DNA from: Thiomonas intermedia
GTDB lineage: Bacteria > Pseudomonadota > Gammaproteobacteria > Burkholderiales > Burkholderiaceae_C
Length of the DNA stretch: 64,000 bases
Reading direction: 5' to 3'
Assembly (NCBI RefSeq): GCF_002028405.1
Contig: NZ_CP020046.1
Location: 2,542,001-2,606,000, forward strand
Part shown: positions 48,151-56,098 of the stretch, piece after piece
Position numbering within the stretch: the stretch's first letter is position 1
How the letters are laid out: each line of letters starts with the position of its first letter
The notes under the pieces: generated by a model
What the model was told of the DNA's origin: nothing
Databases searched by the model: none
What the model saw: only the letters and a program-made list of their open reading frames with translations
Position numbers and translations under genes: made by a program

Positions 48151-49130
48151 GGCTCGGCGGGGCCGGCGGCTTCTGCCTCGGGGCCCCTCCAGAAATCATA
48201 GAAATTGAACCAGTTGTAGGGGGCCTCGCGGCAACGGTCTTCGAGACGCTGCACGTACGTTTGCAGGGCGCGATCGATGGCGTCGGAGCGTTCGCTGCGG
48301 TCGTGTTCCGAGAAATCCGCCAATCGCTCGAAGTGCACCTCATAACGGTTGCCACCTCGATAGATGCCGAACATCAGCACGACGGGCCGCTTGAGGAGAG
48401 CGGCAATACGCATGGGGCCTCGGGGCCAGGGCGCCGCCTGTCCCAAGAAAGGAAGGGTGGTTGTGCTGTCGTCATGCAGGGAACGGTCGGCCAGGATGCC
48501 CACCATGCCGCCCGCGTCGAGCCGAGCCTGAAGGCGAAGCATGGCATCGAAACGCCCGAGGGGAATGATGTCCTGCGCGGCGGCGGGGTTGATGGCATGC
48601 AGGGCAGCGTTGATCTTGCGGGCGTTGTCGGGGTACATCAACAGCGACACCGGCGGTGCGGCAACGTGCTTTGCGATGGCGCGCAGCACTTCGAAGCTGC
48701 CGAAATGGGCTCCCATGAGGAAAGCGCCTCTTCCTTGGGAGAGTACCGACTCCATCACCTCGGCGCCGTGGACCTTCAGGTCGAACAGGTCCCGACGGTC
48801 ATTGAGCAGGTAGACGCGATCGTGGATGGTCGAGGCGAAGCTTAGTACATGCCGATAGCCGTCGGCCCAGTTGGCATCACGTCCCAGGACGCGTTTGAGG
48901 TACTGGCGCGAGGCGCGCCGGGCACCCGGCGCGAAAAGCACGAAATACACGGCGATGCCCCTGAGCACGACGCGCGCAATGCGGCGTCCGAGGCGCAGTG
49001 AAATCCAGGTCATCAGACGCAGCATGTGGCGGTTGCTTCGCTCGTGTTCCTGCATCCAGGAGGTATCGCCCCCAGGGTTGCGGGCATCCTCTTGCGAAGG
49101 GACCATGGGGGATGCGCCCGGCTCGTTCAT
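48147..49130 (-). CDS. LpxL/HtrB-type acyltransferase, pigment locus
   Basis: A 327-residue lysophospholipid acyltransferase of the lipid A late-acyltransferase family. The catalytic HX4E motif is His142-Glu147 (AHFGSFE), followed by a second conserved block (MVGILADRS near 209). One hydrophobic segment lies near residues 48-67. In aryl polyene loci this type of enzyme is thought to transfer the ACP-bound polyene or a fatty acyl chain to the anchor. A long upstream open frame covers the dehydratase gene in another frame and is rejected; the ATG at 49130 overlaps the dehydratase stop. Confidence 0.84.
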   Translation of the reverse strand: MNEPGASPMVPSQEDARNPGGDTSWMQEHERSNRHMLRLMTWISLRLGRRIARVVLRGIAVYFVLFAPGARRASRQYLKRVLGRDANWADGYRHVLSFASTIHDRVYLLNDRRDLFDLKVHGAEVMESVLSQGRGAFLMGAHFGSFEVLRAIAKHVAAPPVSLLMYPDNARKINAALHAINPAAAQDIIPLGRFDAMLRLQARLDAGGMVGILADRSLHDDSTTTLPFLGQAAPWPRGPMRIAALLKRPVVLMFGIYRGGNRYEVHFERLADFSEHDRSERSDAIDRALQTYVQRLEDRCREAPYNWFNFYDFWRGPEAEAAGPAEP

Positions 49131-49462
49131 GGACTGGCGACGCGCCGTGGGGGCTCGGTCATGCTGTGCACCTGGCCGGAGGCGACCAGACGCGCGCCAT
49201 CGACCGTGTGCAGGCGAAAATGCCACTGCCCGGTGGCATCGGTGCTGTGGCTGAGCTGAAGGGATTGCCCCGGTTCGACCGGGCTGATGAACTTGGTGTT
49301 GACGATGCGGCAATGACCTTCGTCCAGGCCCCGGACGAGGCAGAGCCGCTGCAGCACCGCATCGAGGAGCAGGACGCCAGGCACGATGGGGCGCCCCGGG
49401 AAGTGTCCCGGGAAGGCGGGGTGATCCGCGCCGTAGGTGGGCAGAATCTCGGTGCAGGTCAT
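49127..49462 (-). CDS. FabZ-like hotdog dehydratase (ApeI-like)
   Basis: A 111-residue single hotdog domain. HPAFPGHFPGRPIVPGVLLL (residues 14-33) is the FabZ/FabA-like active-site segment, with His20 as the likely catalytic base. It should dehydrate hydroxyacyl-ACP intermediates together with the second dehydratase encoded at 41607-42080. It was found by reading the frame inside a longer open frame that continues upstream into the AMP-ligase gene. Both ends overlap neighbours (ATGA junctions), so it is certainly part of the operon. Confidence 0.85.
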   Translation of the reverse strand: MTCTEILPTYGADHPAFPGHFPGRPIVPGVLLLDAVLQRLCLVRGLDEGHCRIVNTKFISPVEPGQSLQLSHSTDATGQWHFRLHTVDGARLVASGQVHSMTEPPRRVASP

Positions 49463-50844
49463 GGCTGAGCGGTCGTCCTGTGAGCGAACTCCGTCGCCAG
49501 GGCCTGCAGTACGGTGCGGGGCAGCTTGCCAGTCGGGTTGCGAGGCAGAGCATCCATCATGATCAGCGGCCGCGGCAGGAATGTCGGCTCGATGCGCAGG
49601 CGCAGCGCGGCCATCACTTCGTCTTGCGGCAGGCCGGGCGCCACGACAAAGGCCATGAGTCGCTGGACGCCTGCGGCAGTGTCGTCGTCGGGCATGTGAA
49701 ACGCGCCGTCCTTCACGCCGGGTATGTCGAGCAGCTGGTGATTGAGATGGGCGATCGAGCTGCGCTTGCCGGCGATGTTGACCATATCGGCATGGCGTCC
49801 CAGCAGCCGGAACCGCTGGGCATCGCGCTGGTCGATGTGGTCGCTCAGTGCAGTCGGCTCGGACAGATGGCCGCCAAGCGCCCAGATCTGACCTTGGGCC
49901 GTTTCCTGAAGGGTCACCTCGGGGAAAAGCGTCCAGAGTTCCGTTCTGGCGGTGCGACGCGTGGCGATCTGTCCGGTTTCGGTTGAGCCGTAGATTTCCA
50001 GCAGGGGCGCGCCGAGATGTTGTTCCAGTGCGGTGGCCAGTGGACTGTCCAGCGGTGCGGTGGCACAGAGGACCATGGCGATGGGCGGCAGACTGACCCC
50101 GGAATCCATCAGGGCGCGCAGATGCACCGGGGTGGACACCAGCAGGCGCGGCGAGGGCACATCGGCCAGGGCGGTTGCGATGTCTGCCGGGTAGAACGGA
50201 TGGGCGGCGCTGAGCACCGCGCCGCCCTGCAGCGCCAGCAGCAGGGTGGACTCGAAGCCGTACATGTGCTGCGGTGGCACCGTGCCTACGATCTGCAGCG
50301 GACCACATTGCGCTTCTTCGCGGATTCTTGTCGCGCCGGCCTGAACGCAGTGCGACAGCGCCCCCCAGGTCTTGGCATGGGCCTGCGGCGCGCCGGTGGA
50401 ACCTGAAGTAAATACCTTGGCGACGCACTGATCCACCGGCATCGTCGGCATCGCCGGCATCGCCGGCATCGCCGGCATCGCCGGCATCGCGGCACCGGCG
50501 CCAGCGATGTGCTCGGGAAAACGCATGAACGGCAGATCGAGCCCTCCGGGCGCGTCGCCGAGGTGAAACAGGTCGGGGGCGAGCTCACGCAGTTGCGCCA
50601 CCGTATCGGGCGTACGTGTCGAGGGCAGCAGACTGACGCGCCCACTGCTGACGGCCGCAGCAAAACCGACACAAAATTCGTAGCGGTCTGAACAGGTATT
50701 GAGAACGTGCCTCCCTTCGGGCATGGCGGCGGCGAGCTGCTCGACTTCGCACAGAAACTCTCTGACTCGCACAGGGCGCCCCTGACGCCAGGCGAAAAGG
50801 TCATCGGGCGATTTGAAGTCGGCGAGCAGGGGCAGGGTGGGCAT
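49459..50844 (-). CDS. Aryl-ACP/AMP-dependent ligase of the polyene locus
   Basis: A 461-residue ANL-superfamily adenylating enzyme. The P-loop FTSGSTGAPQ covers residues 145-154, YGSTETGQ lies near 284 and the C-terminal NPTGKLPR with the catalytic Lys is near 439. It should activate the hydroxybenzoate starter with ATP and load it on the ACP. It is shorter than stand-alone acyl-CoA ligases, like ApeH. Just before the P-loop the protein carries a run of Ala-Met-Pro tripeptides (residues 119-136), encoded by a 9-bp tandem repeat. Confidence 0.85.
   Translation of the reverse strand: MPTLPLLADFKSPDDLFAWRQGRPVRVREFLCEVEQLAAAMPEGRHVLNTCSDRYEFCVGFAAAVSSGRVSLLPSTRTPDTVAQLRELAPDLFHLGDAPGGLDLPFMRFPEHIAGAGAAMPAMPAMPAMPAMPTMPVDQCVAKVFTSGSTGAPQAHAKTWGALSHCVQAGATRIREEAQCGPLQIVGTVPPQHMYGFESTLLLALQGGAVLSAAHPFYPADIATALADVPSPRLLVSTPVHLRALMDSGVSLPPIAMVLCATAPLDSPLATALEQHLGAPLLEIYGSTETGQIATRRTARTELWTLFPEVTLQETAQGQIWALGGHLSEPTALSDHIDQRDAQRFRLLGRHADMVNIAGKRSSIAHLNHQLLDIPGVKDGAFHMPDDDTAAGVQRLMAFVVAPGLPQDEVMAALRLRIEPTFLPRPLIMMDALPRNPTGKLPRTVLQALATEFAHRTTAQP
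50437..50490. repeat. 9-bp tandem repeat, six copies, inside the AMP-ligase gene
   Basis: Six head-to-tail copies of CGGCATCGC; the first copy has one change (T at 50445). On the coding strand it encodes repeated Ala-Met-Pro. Being a multiple of three, gain or loss of copies would keep the frame, altering only a linker before the ATP-binding loop. Confidence 0.95.
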
Positions 50845-50865
50845 GGGCGGCCTGGTCGTGGGGCT

Positions 50866-51561
50866 TCAGCGAAGTTCGCTTGTTCGCGCGCGCGCCGGTT
50901 GCACTTTCGCAGCGTGCCGGTGCTGGTTGTAGTGCCAATAAGCGCGGATCGCCGCAATGGGCCCTGATCGCTCGTGTGCCGGTACCAAAATGCGGCGCAC
51001 TAGGTATTCCCCCACAAACATCGCCAGCATGAGCAAAGGACTCACGACATTGGCGAAGACGGCCCAGAGCGACAACGGGGTGATGACGAACACCAGAATC
51101 GAGGTGAACGCCATAAGACAGAAAAACAGAGTCCAGGCCCAGGTGACGCCCCGTGTGTAGTGACGCACCAGGGGTGAAAGGGTTCCATGGGCCATCAGCG
51201 CGAACCGGCTGACCAGCGGCGTTTGTCCTTCAAGCAGGGTTCGTCCGAAGACCCAGGCGAGCAGCCCCATCATGCCCGCATACTCGGCCAGAAAGGCCAG
51301 GTTGTAATGGCGTAGCAGCAAAGCGCGCTGAGACCACATCGCGCCGAGCAGCAAGACCAGAAGGAACAGCGCCACAGCGCGCCGTTCGGCCTGCCAAGCC
51401 ATCCATGTCACCATCAACAGGGTGGGCGCCGTCGCAGCCGCCGCGCCGAATGCGTTGGGCTCGGGCAGACGTGCTCCGATGAAGGACAGGACCGGAAAGG
51501 CGGCAAGCAGGATCCCGATCAAGGCGCGGGGCAGCCACCCAGCGCGCGCAGCGGGGTTCAT
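50866..51561 (-). CDS. COG4648-type integral membrane protein, pigment locus
   Basis: A 231-residue membrane protein with about six helices, beginning MNPAARAGWLPRALIGILLAA and ending in a basic tail. It matches the membrane protein family (COG4648, ApeG-like) found after the ACP genes in aryl polyene clusters. The long conserved block is LLLRHYNLAFLAEYAGMM near residues 82-99 and LMAHGTLSPLVRHYTR near 122-137. Role unknown; it could scaffold the synthase at the membrane. Start overlaps the ACP stop by one base. Confidence 0.75.
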   Translation of the reverse strand: MNPAARAGWLPRALIGILLAAFPVLSFIGARLPEPNAFGAAAATAPTLLMVTWMAWQAERRAVALFLLVLLLGAMWSQRALLLRHYNLAFLAEYAGMMGLLAWVFGRTLLEGQTPLVSRFALMAHGTLSPLVRHYTRGVTWAWTLFFCLMAFTSILVFVITPLSLWAVFANVVSPLLMLAMFVGEYLVRRILVPAHERSGPIAAIRAYWHYNQHRHAAKVQPARARTSELR

Positions 51562-51851
51562 TACGCCCCTCTCATGGCAGCAATGTGATCGGCGAGATGC
51601 CGCAGCGAACTGAAGATGCGCTGATTGTCGGCGTCGTCTGCCCGCAATTGCACGCCGAATCGTTTGGAAATCACCAAGGCGATCTCAAGGATGTCGATGG
51701 AGTCCAACCCCAGCCCTTCGCCATAGATCGGAGCGTCCGGATCGATCCGGTCGGCTTCGACGTCGAGGCCAAGAGAGGTCACGATGAGCTGCGAAATCTC
51801 GTGGATGAAGGCAGGATCGGCGGATTGTGAGGGGAAATCAGACACGGACAT
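51561..51851 (-). CDS. Acyl carrier protein of the polyene locus
   Basis: A 96-residue ACP. The phosphopantetheine attachment site is Ser51 in GLDSIDILE, followed by the usual helix II and a hydrophobic C-terminal helix. It would carry the aryl starter and growing polyene. The E. coli-type system has two ACPs; I find only this one in the window. First gene of the 13-gene minus arm, preceded by a TATACT box. Confidence 0.92.
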   Translation of the reverse strand: MSVSDFPSQSADPAFIHEISQLIVTSLGLDVEADRIDPDAPIYGEGLGLDSIDILEIALVISKRFGVQLRADDADNQRIFSSLRHLADHIAAMRGA

Positions 51852-51904
51852 GGAGGCAAGCAGGCGGTGGCACAGCGTTGGGTGTGCATCTCAAACTGGG
51901 GCGG

Positions 51905-51910
51905 AGTATA
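51905..51910 (-). promoter_or_regulatory. Candidate -10 box of the pigment minus operon
   Basis: On the minus strand TATACT at 51905-51910 lies 54 bases before the ACP ATG; a -35 box is not convincing (GCATCG at 17-base spacing), which could mean an activator is needed. Confidence 0.35.
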
Positions 51911-52138
51911 AAAGATGGGGGTGGGTCCGATGCCGCCGCGAGTCGGCAGGGCAGACGCCGGTTTGTCACTGTTTTTTGCTGCCAGAACCAACGTGTTACT
52001 CACGATAGGACCCCGCATCGCAGGTGGTGGAAAGGAGCTGTACCGATGGCTTTGGAGCCTGCGCTCCTTCGTCCGGATTCTTATCGGGGCCGCCTTCGCG
52101 CGCACAATGGAGGTTTAGCCGTCTTCAAGGCCAACATC

Positions 52139-54115
52139 ATGACTTCCCAAGAAAACTCCCCCTTTGCCGAACTCGGCTTGCCTGAACCGCTGTTGCAAGC
52201 CCTGCGCGATGTGGGGTATGAAACTCCGTCGCCCATTCAGGCGGCCACTATTCCGCCGTTGCTGGACGGGCGCGACGTCCTGGGTCAGGCCCAGACCGGA
52301 ACGGGCAAGACGGCAGCGTTTGCGCTGCCCATCCTGGCGAAGATCGATTGCAGCGCCCGGCATACCCAGGCGCTGGTGCTGGCGCCCACGCGTGAACTGG
52401 CCATTCAGGTGGCCGAGGCCTTTGCGCGCTATGCCACTCATCTGCCGGGTTTCAACGTACTGCCGATCTATGGCGGGCAAAGCTACATTCCGCAGCTCGC
52501 CTCGCTCAAGCGAGGCGCGCATGTGGTGGTCGGTACGCCGGGGCGCATCATCGATCACCTGGAGCGCGGCACGCTCAAGCTCGATCAACTGGCGCACATG
52601 GTGCTCGACGAGGCCGACGAGATGTTGCGCATGGGCTTCATCGACGACGTCGAGTCCATCCTGCAGAAGACGCCGCCGCAGCGGCAGGTGGCGCTGTTTT
52701 CGGCGACCATGCCTGCGGCCATCCGCCGGATTGCGCAAACCTATCTGCGCGATCCGCAGGAGATCACCATCAAGGCGGCCACGACCACGGCCACGCACAT
52801 TCAGCAGCGCTACTGGATGGTCAGCGGTCTGCACAAGCTCGACGCGCTCACCCGCATCCTGGAGGTCGAGCCTTTCGACGGCATGATCATCTTCGCCCGC
52901 ACCAAGCAGGCGACCGAGGAATTGGCGGAAAAGCTCGCGGCGCGCGGGTTCACCGCGGCCGCGCTCAATGGCGACGTGCCGCAGGCGTTGCGCGAGCGCA
53001 TGGTGCAGCGGCTCAAGGACGGTCAGCTCGACATCCTCGTGGCCACCGATGTGGCGGCGCGGGGGCTGGACGTCGAGCGCATCAGCCATGTGGTGAACTA
53101 CGACATCCCGACCGATACCGAAAGCTATGTGCACCGCATCGGCCGCACCGGCCGTGCGGGGCGCAGTGGCGATGCCATTCTGTTCGTCACCCCGCGCGAG
53201 CGGCATTTGCTGCGCGCCATCGAGCGGGCCACGCGCCAGCCCATCACGCAGATGCAACTGCCCAGCACCGAAGCGGTCAACGACAGCCGCATCAACCGCT
53301 TCATGGACCGCATCACCGAAGCGCGGGAGCAGGAGGGACTGGAGGATTATCAGCGGCTGGTCGAGCGTTACGAGCAGGCGTTCGACATTCCGGCCATCGA
53401 GATTGCCGCCGCGCTGGCGCGCATGGTGCAGGGCAACAAGCCTTTGCTGATGCGCCCGGGCAGTGAGCCCGCCTACAGTGCAGAATCGTCGCCACCTCGC
53501 CGCGAGCGCGAGCCGCGCGAAACCCGCGAGCCGCGCACGGCTCGTCCCGCGCGGCCCTCACGTGAGGAGACGTCGGCGGCACGCGCTCCGCGTGAGCGCG
53601 CCAAAGCCCGCGATCTCGACGATTTCACCCAGACTCTGATGCAGGCGCGTGAGGCGGCTGATGCCGCGCCGCATGAGGCGCCTGCGGAGACCGCGCCGCG
53701 CGCCGAGCGCACGGCGCGTGGTCCGCATGGCTCGGGCGATCTGCGCTTCGAAACCTATCGTGTGGAAGTCGGTCGCGATCACGGTGTGGAGGTGCGCAAT
53801 CTGGTCGGCGCCATCGCCAACGAGGCCGGGTTGGAGAACAAGCACATCGGCAATATCGCCATTCGCGGCGACCACAGCTTCGTCGAACTGCCCGAAGGCA
53901 TGCCCAAGGATGTGTTCCGCACCCTGCAGAAGACCTGGGTGGGCGGACGGCAATTGCAGCTCAGCAAGGCGGAGCCGGTGCGCGATACGGGCGGCCGGGA
54001 GCGTCCGGCGACGCGAGCGCCCGCGCGGCGTTTCGACTCGGGCGATGCGTCGACTGCGCCCAAGCGCCGCGCCGCGCCGATGCCCGGCGGCAAGTCGTTC
54101 AAGCGCAAGCCTTGA
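52139..54115 (+). CDS. DEAD-box RNA helicase, DeaD/CsdA type
   Basis: A 658-residue ATP-dependent RNA helicase. Helicase motifs: Q motif (TPSPIQ, 29-34), motif I AQTGTGKT (51-58), DEAD near 157-160, SAT near 190, and HRIGRTGRAG near 330. An Arg/Glu-rich linker (about 455-530) leads to a DbpA-like RNA-binding domain (about 538-610) and a basic tail, the DeaD/CsdA layout, with roles in ribosome assembly and cold adaptation. The ATG at 52139 is chosen because the longer frame has no family sequence. The nearly 290-base gap before it could hold a long regulated leader, as in other cold-shock helicase genes. Confidence 0.92.
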   Translation: MTSQENSPFAELGLPEPLLQALRDVGYETPSPIQAATIPPLLDGRDVLGQAQTGTGKTAAFALPILAKIDCSARHTQALVLAPTRELAIQVAEAFARYATHLPGFNVLPIYGGQSYIPQLASLKRGAHVVVGTPGRIIDHLERGTLKLDQLAHMVLDEADEMLRMGFIDDVESILQKTPPQRQVALFSATMPAAIRRIAQTYLRDPQEITIKAATTTATHIQQRYWMVSGLHKLDALTRILEVEPFDGMIIFARTKQATEELAEKLAARGFTAAALNGDVPQALRERMVQRLKDGQLDILVATDVAARGLDVERISHVVNYDIPTDTESYVHRIGRTGRAGRSGDAILFVTPRERHLLRAIERATRQPITQMQLPSTEAVNDSRINRFMDRITEAREQEGLEDYQRLVERYEQAFDIPAIEIAAALARMVQGNKPLLMRPGSEPAYSAESSPPRREREPRETREPRTARPARPSREETSAARAPRERAKARDLDDFTQTLMQAREAADAAPHEAPAETAPRAERTARGPHGSGDLRFETYRVEVGRDHGVEVRNLVGAIANEAGLENKHIGNIAIRGDHSFVELPEGMPKDVFRTLQKTWVGGRQLQLSKAEPVRDTGGRERPATRAPARRFDSGDASTAPKRRAAPMPGGKSFKRKP

Positions 54116-54162
54116 CGCGACTGGGCGACGCAGGGGCCTAAGGCGCTTCGTCGGCTGAACGG

Positions 54163-55395
54163 ATGCTCAACCGTCTCTGGCTTGGCTTCTTTCTGGTGTC
54201 GGCCGGGGCGGCGCTGGCTCGCTGGGCTCTGGGGGATGCGGCGGTGTTCGCCGCCATGACCGAGAGCCTGTTCGCCATGGCCAAGCTCTCGGTCGAGGTC
54301 ATGGTGCTGCTGTTCGGTACCCTCACCCTGTGGCTGGGCTTGCTTCGCATCGCCGAGCGCGCGGGCTTGGTCGAACTGCTGGCGCGTGCGCTGGGGCCCC
54401 TGTTCAGGCGGCTGATGCCGGAGGTGCCGCAGGGGCATCCGGCCATCGGGCTCATCACACTGAATTTCGCCGCGAATGTGCTGGGCCTGGACAACGCCGC
54501 CACGCCCATCGGCCTGCGCGCCATGCGCGAGTTGCAGACGCTCAACCCCAGTCAGGACACGGCCAGCAACGCGCAGATCCTGTTCCTGGTGCTCAACGCC
54601 TCGTCGTTGACGCTGCTGCCGGTGAGCATTTTCATGTACCGCGCACAGCAGGGAGCGCCCGACCCCACGCTGGTGTTTCTCCCCATCCTCATCGCCACCA
54701 GCGCATCCACGCTGGCGGGCCTGCTCAGCGTGGCCTGGATGCAGCGACTCAAACTGTGGGATCCTGTGGCGCTGGCCTACTTGGGCGGCGGCGCGCTGCT
54801 GCTGGGCGCGCTGCTCGCGGGGCTGGCCACGCTCAGCGCGGCGGCGCTCGCCAGCGTCTCGGCGCTGGTTGGCAATCTGGTGCTGTTCGGCGTCATCCTC
54901 GCCTTTCTGCTGGCAGGGGCGGTCAAGCGGGTACCGGTGTACGAGGCCTTCATCGAAGGCGCAAAAGACGGTTTCGGCGTGGCCCGCGACCTGCTGCCCT
55001 ATCTGGTAGCCATGTTGTGCGCCGTGGGAGTGCTGCGTGCCTCGGGCGCGCTGGGCTATGCGCTCGAAGGCATTCGCTGGGCGGTGCACGGGCTCGGGAT
55101 GAACACCGACTTCGTGGCTGCACTGCCCACGGCCCTGGTCAAGCCCTTCTCAGGCAGTGCCGCGCGCGCCATGCTGATCGAGACCATGCAGCACTACGGT
55201 GTGGACAGCTACCCGGCGCTGCTTGCGGCGACGATGCAGGGCAGTACCGAGACCACCTTCTACGTAGTGGCGGTGTATTTCGGGGCGGTGGGCATACGCC
55301 GGGTGCGCCACACCGTTGGTTGCGCGCTGGTGGCCGATCTGGCGGGTGTGGTGGCCTCGATCGTGGTCTGCGCCTGGTTCTTCGCTCCGCGCTGA
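54163..55395 (+). CDS. Fused SpmA-SpmB-type nucleoside recognition (Gate) membrane protein
   Basis: A 410-residue inner-membrane protein with about ten helices and two Gate-type halves. The first half resembles SpmA (NFAANVLGLDNAATPIGLRA, near residues 107-126) and the second SpmB (GSTETTFYVVAVYFGAVG near 349-366). In spore formers these are two proteins needed for spore core dehydration; in non-sporulating bacteria the fused form has no known role and may transport or sense a small molecule. It follows the helicase gene by 47 bases. Confidence 0.82.
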   Translation: MLNRLWLGFFLVSAGAALARWALGDAAVFAAMTESLFAMAKLSVEVMVLLFGTLTLWLGLLRIAERAGLVELLARALGPLFRRLMPEVPQGHPAIGLITLNFAANVLGLDNAATPIGLRAMRELQTLNPSQDTASNAQILFLVLNASSLTLLPVSIFMYRAQQGAPDPTLVFLPILIATSASTLAGLLSVAWMQRLKLWDPVALAYLGGGALLLGALLAGLATLSAAALASVSALVGNLVLFGVILAFLLAGAVKRVPVYEAFIEGAKDGFGVARDLLPYLVAMLCAVGVLRASGALGYALEGIRWAVHGLGMNTDFVAALPTALVKPFSGSAARAMLIETMQHYGVDSYPALLAATMQGSTETTFYVVAVYFGAVGIRRVRHTVGCALVADLAGVVASIVVCAWFFAPR

Positions 55396-55402
55396 GGGTG
55401 TA

Positions 55403-55948
55403 TCACTGACGCAGTTGGCGCAGCAGTGCAACGGCCTTGACCTCGCCGTGTTTGGCCACCAGCGCGGCCTTGATTTCGGGGAGCAGGGCAATCAACTGAT
55501 CGGGCGTCTGGCATTGTTCGATTTTGAGCTGCATGCTGTAAGCCTTGATCATTCCCAGATTCGCACTCACCAGACCGTTGAGCTGTTGGTAAAGGCGGGA
55601 AAAATCGGCCGTGACGTCGGTGTGCTCGGGTGCCGTGCGGGTATCGAGATTCAGTTCCGACGGCAGCTCGTCGTCGTCATGCAGGAAGGAATCGCTCGCT
55701 TCGACCGGCGTCGGCGCAGGCGGGGGCGGCGGGGCCGCGGGTGCCGCGATCAGGCCCAGGGCGAGCAGTTGCTGCAATGCGTCTTGCGGCGCGGAAATCG
55801 AACCGATCAAAGCCTGCAACGCGATGACGTCGCGCTTGCCGTCCACCATCAGCAACACATTGCGCAGGGGCCGCGAGTGCAGCAGATTCTGCTTCGCGAT
55901 TTCGCGCTGTCCCAGCTCGGTCTTGAAGTAGAGGATGTCTGGACTCAT
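55403..55948 (-). CDS. Conserved Burkholderiales protein of unknown function
   Basis: A 181-residue soluble protein. The first 68 residues (YFKTELGQREIAKQN, then LRNVLLMVDGKRDVIAL and a final LLALGLI) follow a pattern, Y-x-K-T-x2-G-x2-E-I ... R-x-L-L-x-x-D-G, seen in many small Burkholderiales proteins; it may be a winged-helix-like or regulatory domain. A Pro/Ala-rich linker (about 69-84) and an acidic stretch lead to a helical C-terminal domain (about 110-181). Function unknown. It converges on the SpmA-SpmB gene with seven bases between stops. Confidence 0.7.
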   Translation of the reverse strand: MSPDILYFKTELGQREIAKQNLLHSRPLRNVLLMVDGKRDVIALQALIGSISAPQDALQQLLALGLIAAPAAPPPPPAPTPVEASDSFLHDDDELPSELNLDTRTAPEHTDVTADFSRLYQQLNGLVSANLGMIKAYSMQLKIEQCQTPDQLIALLPEIKAALVAKHGEVKAVALLRQLRQ

Positions 55949-56098
55949 CGATGATCTGCTTTATGGCCGAATGGCGCTTGCCAAAGCGAGCTGTCGCGCT
56001 CATGGCCGAGAACGATGCGTCGAGTGTAGAGGAGTCGATGCGTGGCTGGCAGCGGGCCGTACAAGAGGATCGGCTGGGCCGGAACAGAGGCGAAGGGT

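Noticed and set aside
49463-50428. Upstream part of the open frame containing the FabZ-like gene
   Set aside because: It lies out of frame across the AMP-ligase gene; only the last 111 codons resemble a hotdog dehydratase.
50437-50490. CRISPR-like short repeats
   Set aside because: Unit is 9 bp without spacers and lies inside a coding gene, so it is a tandem repeat, not a CRISPR array.
51827-52138. N-terminal extension of the DEAD-box helicase
   Set aside because: The frame is open, but the extra 104 codons show no helicase sequence; family N-terminus begins at the ATG at 52139.
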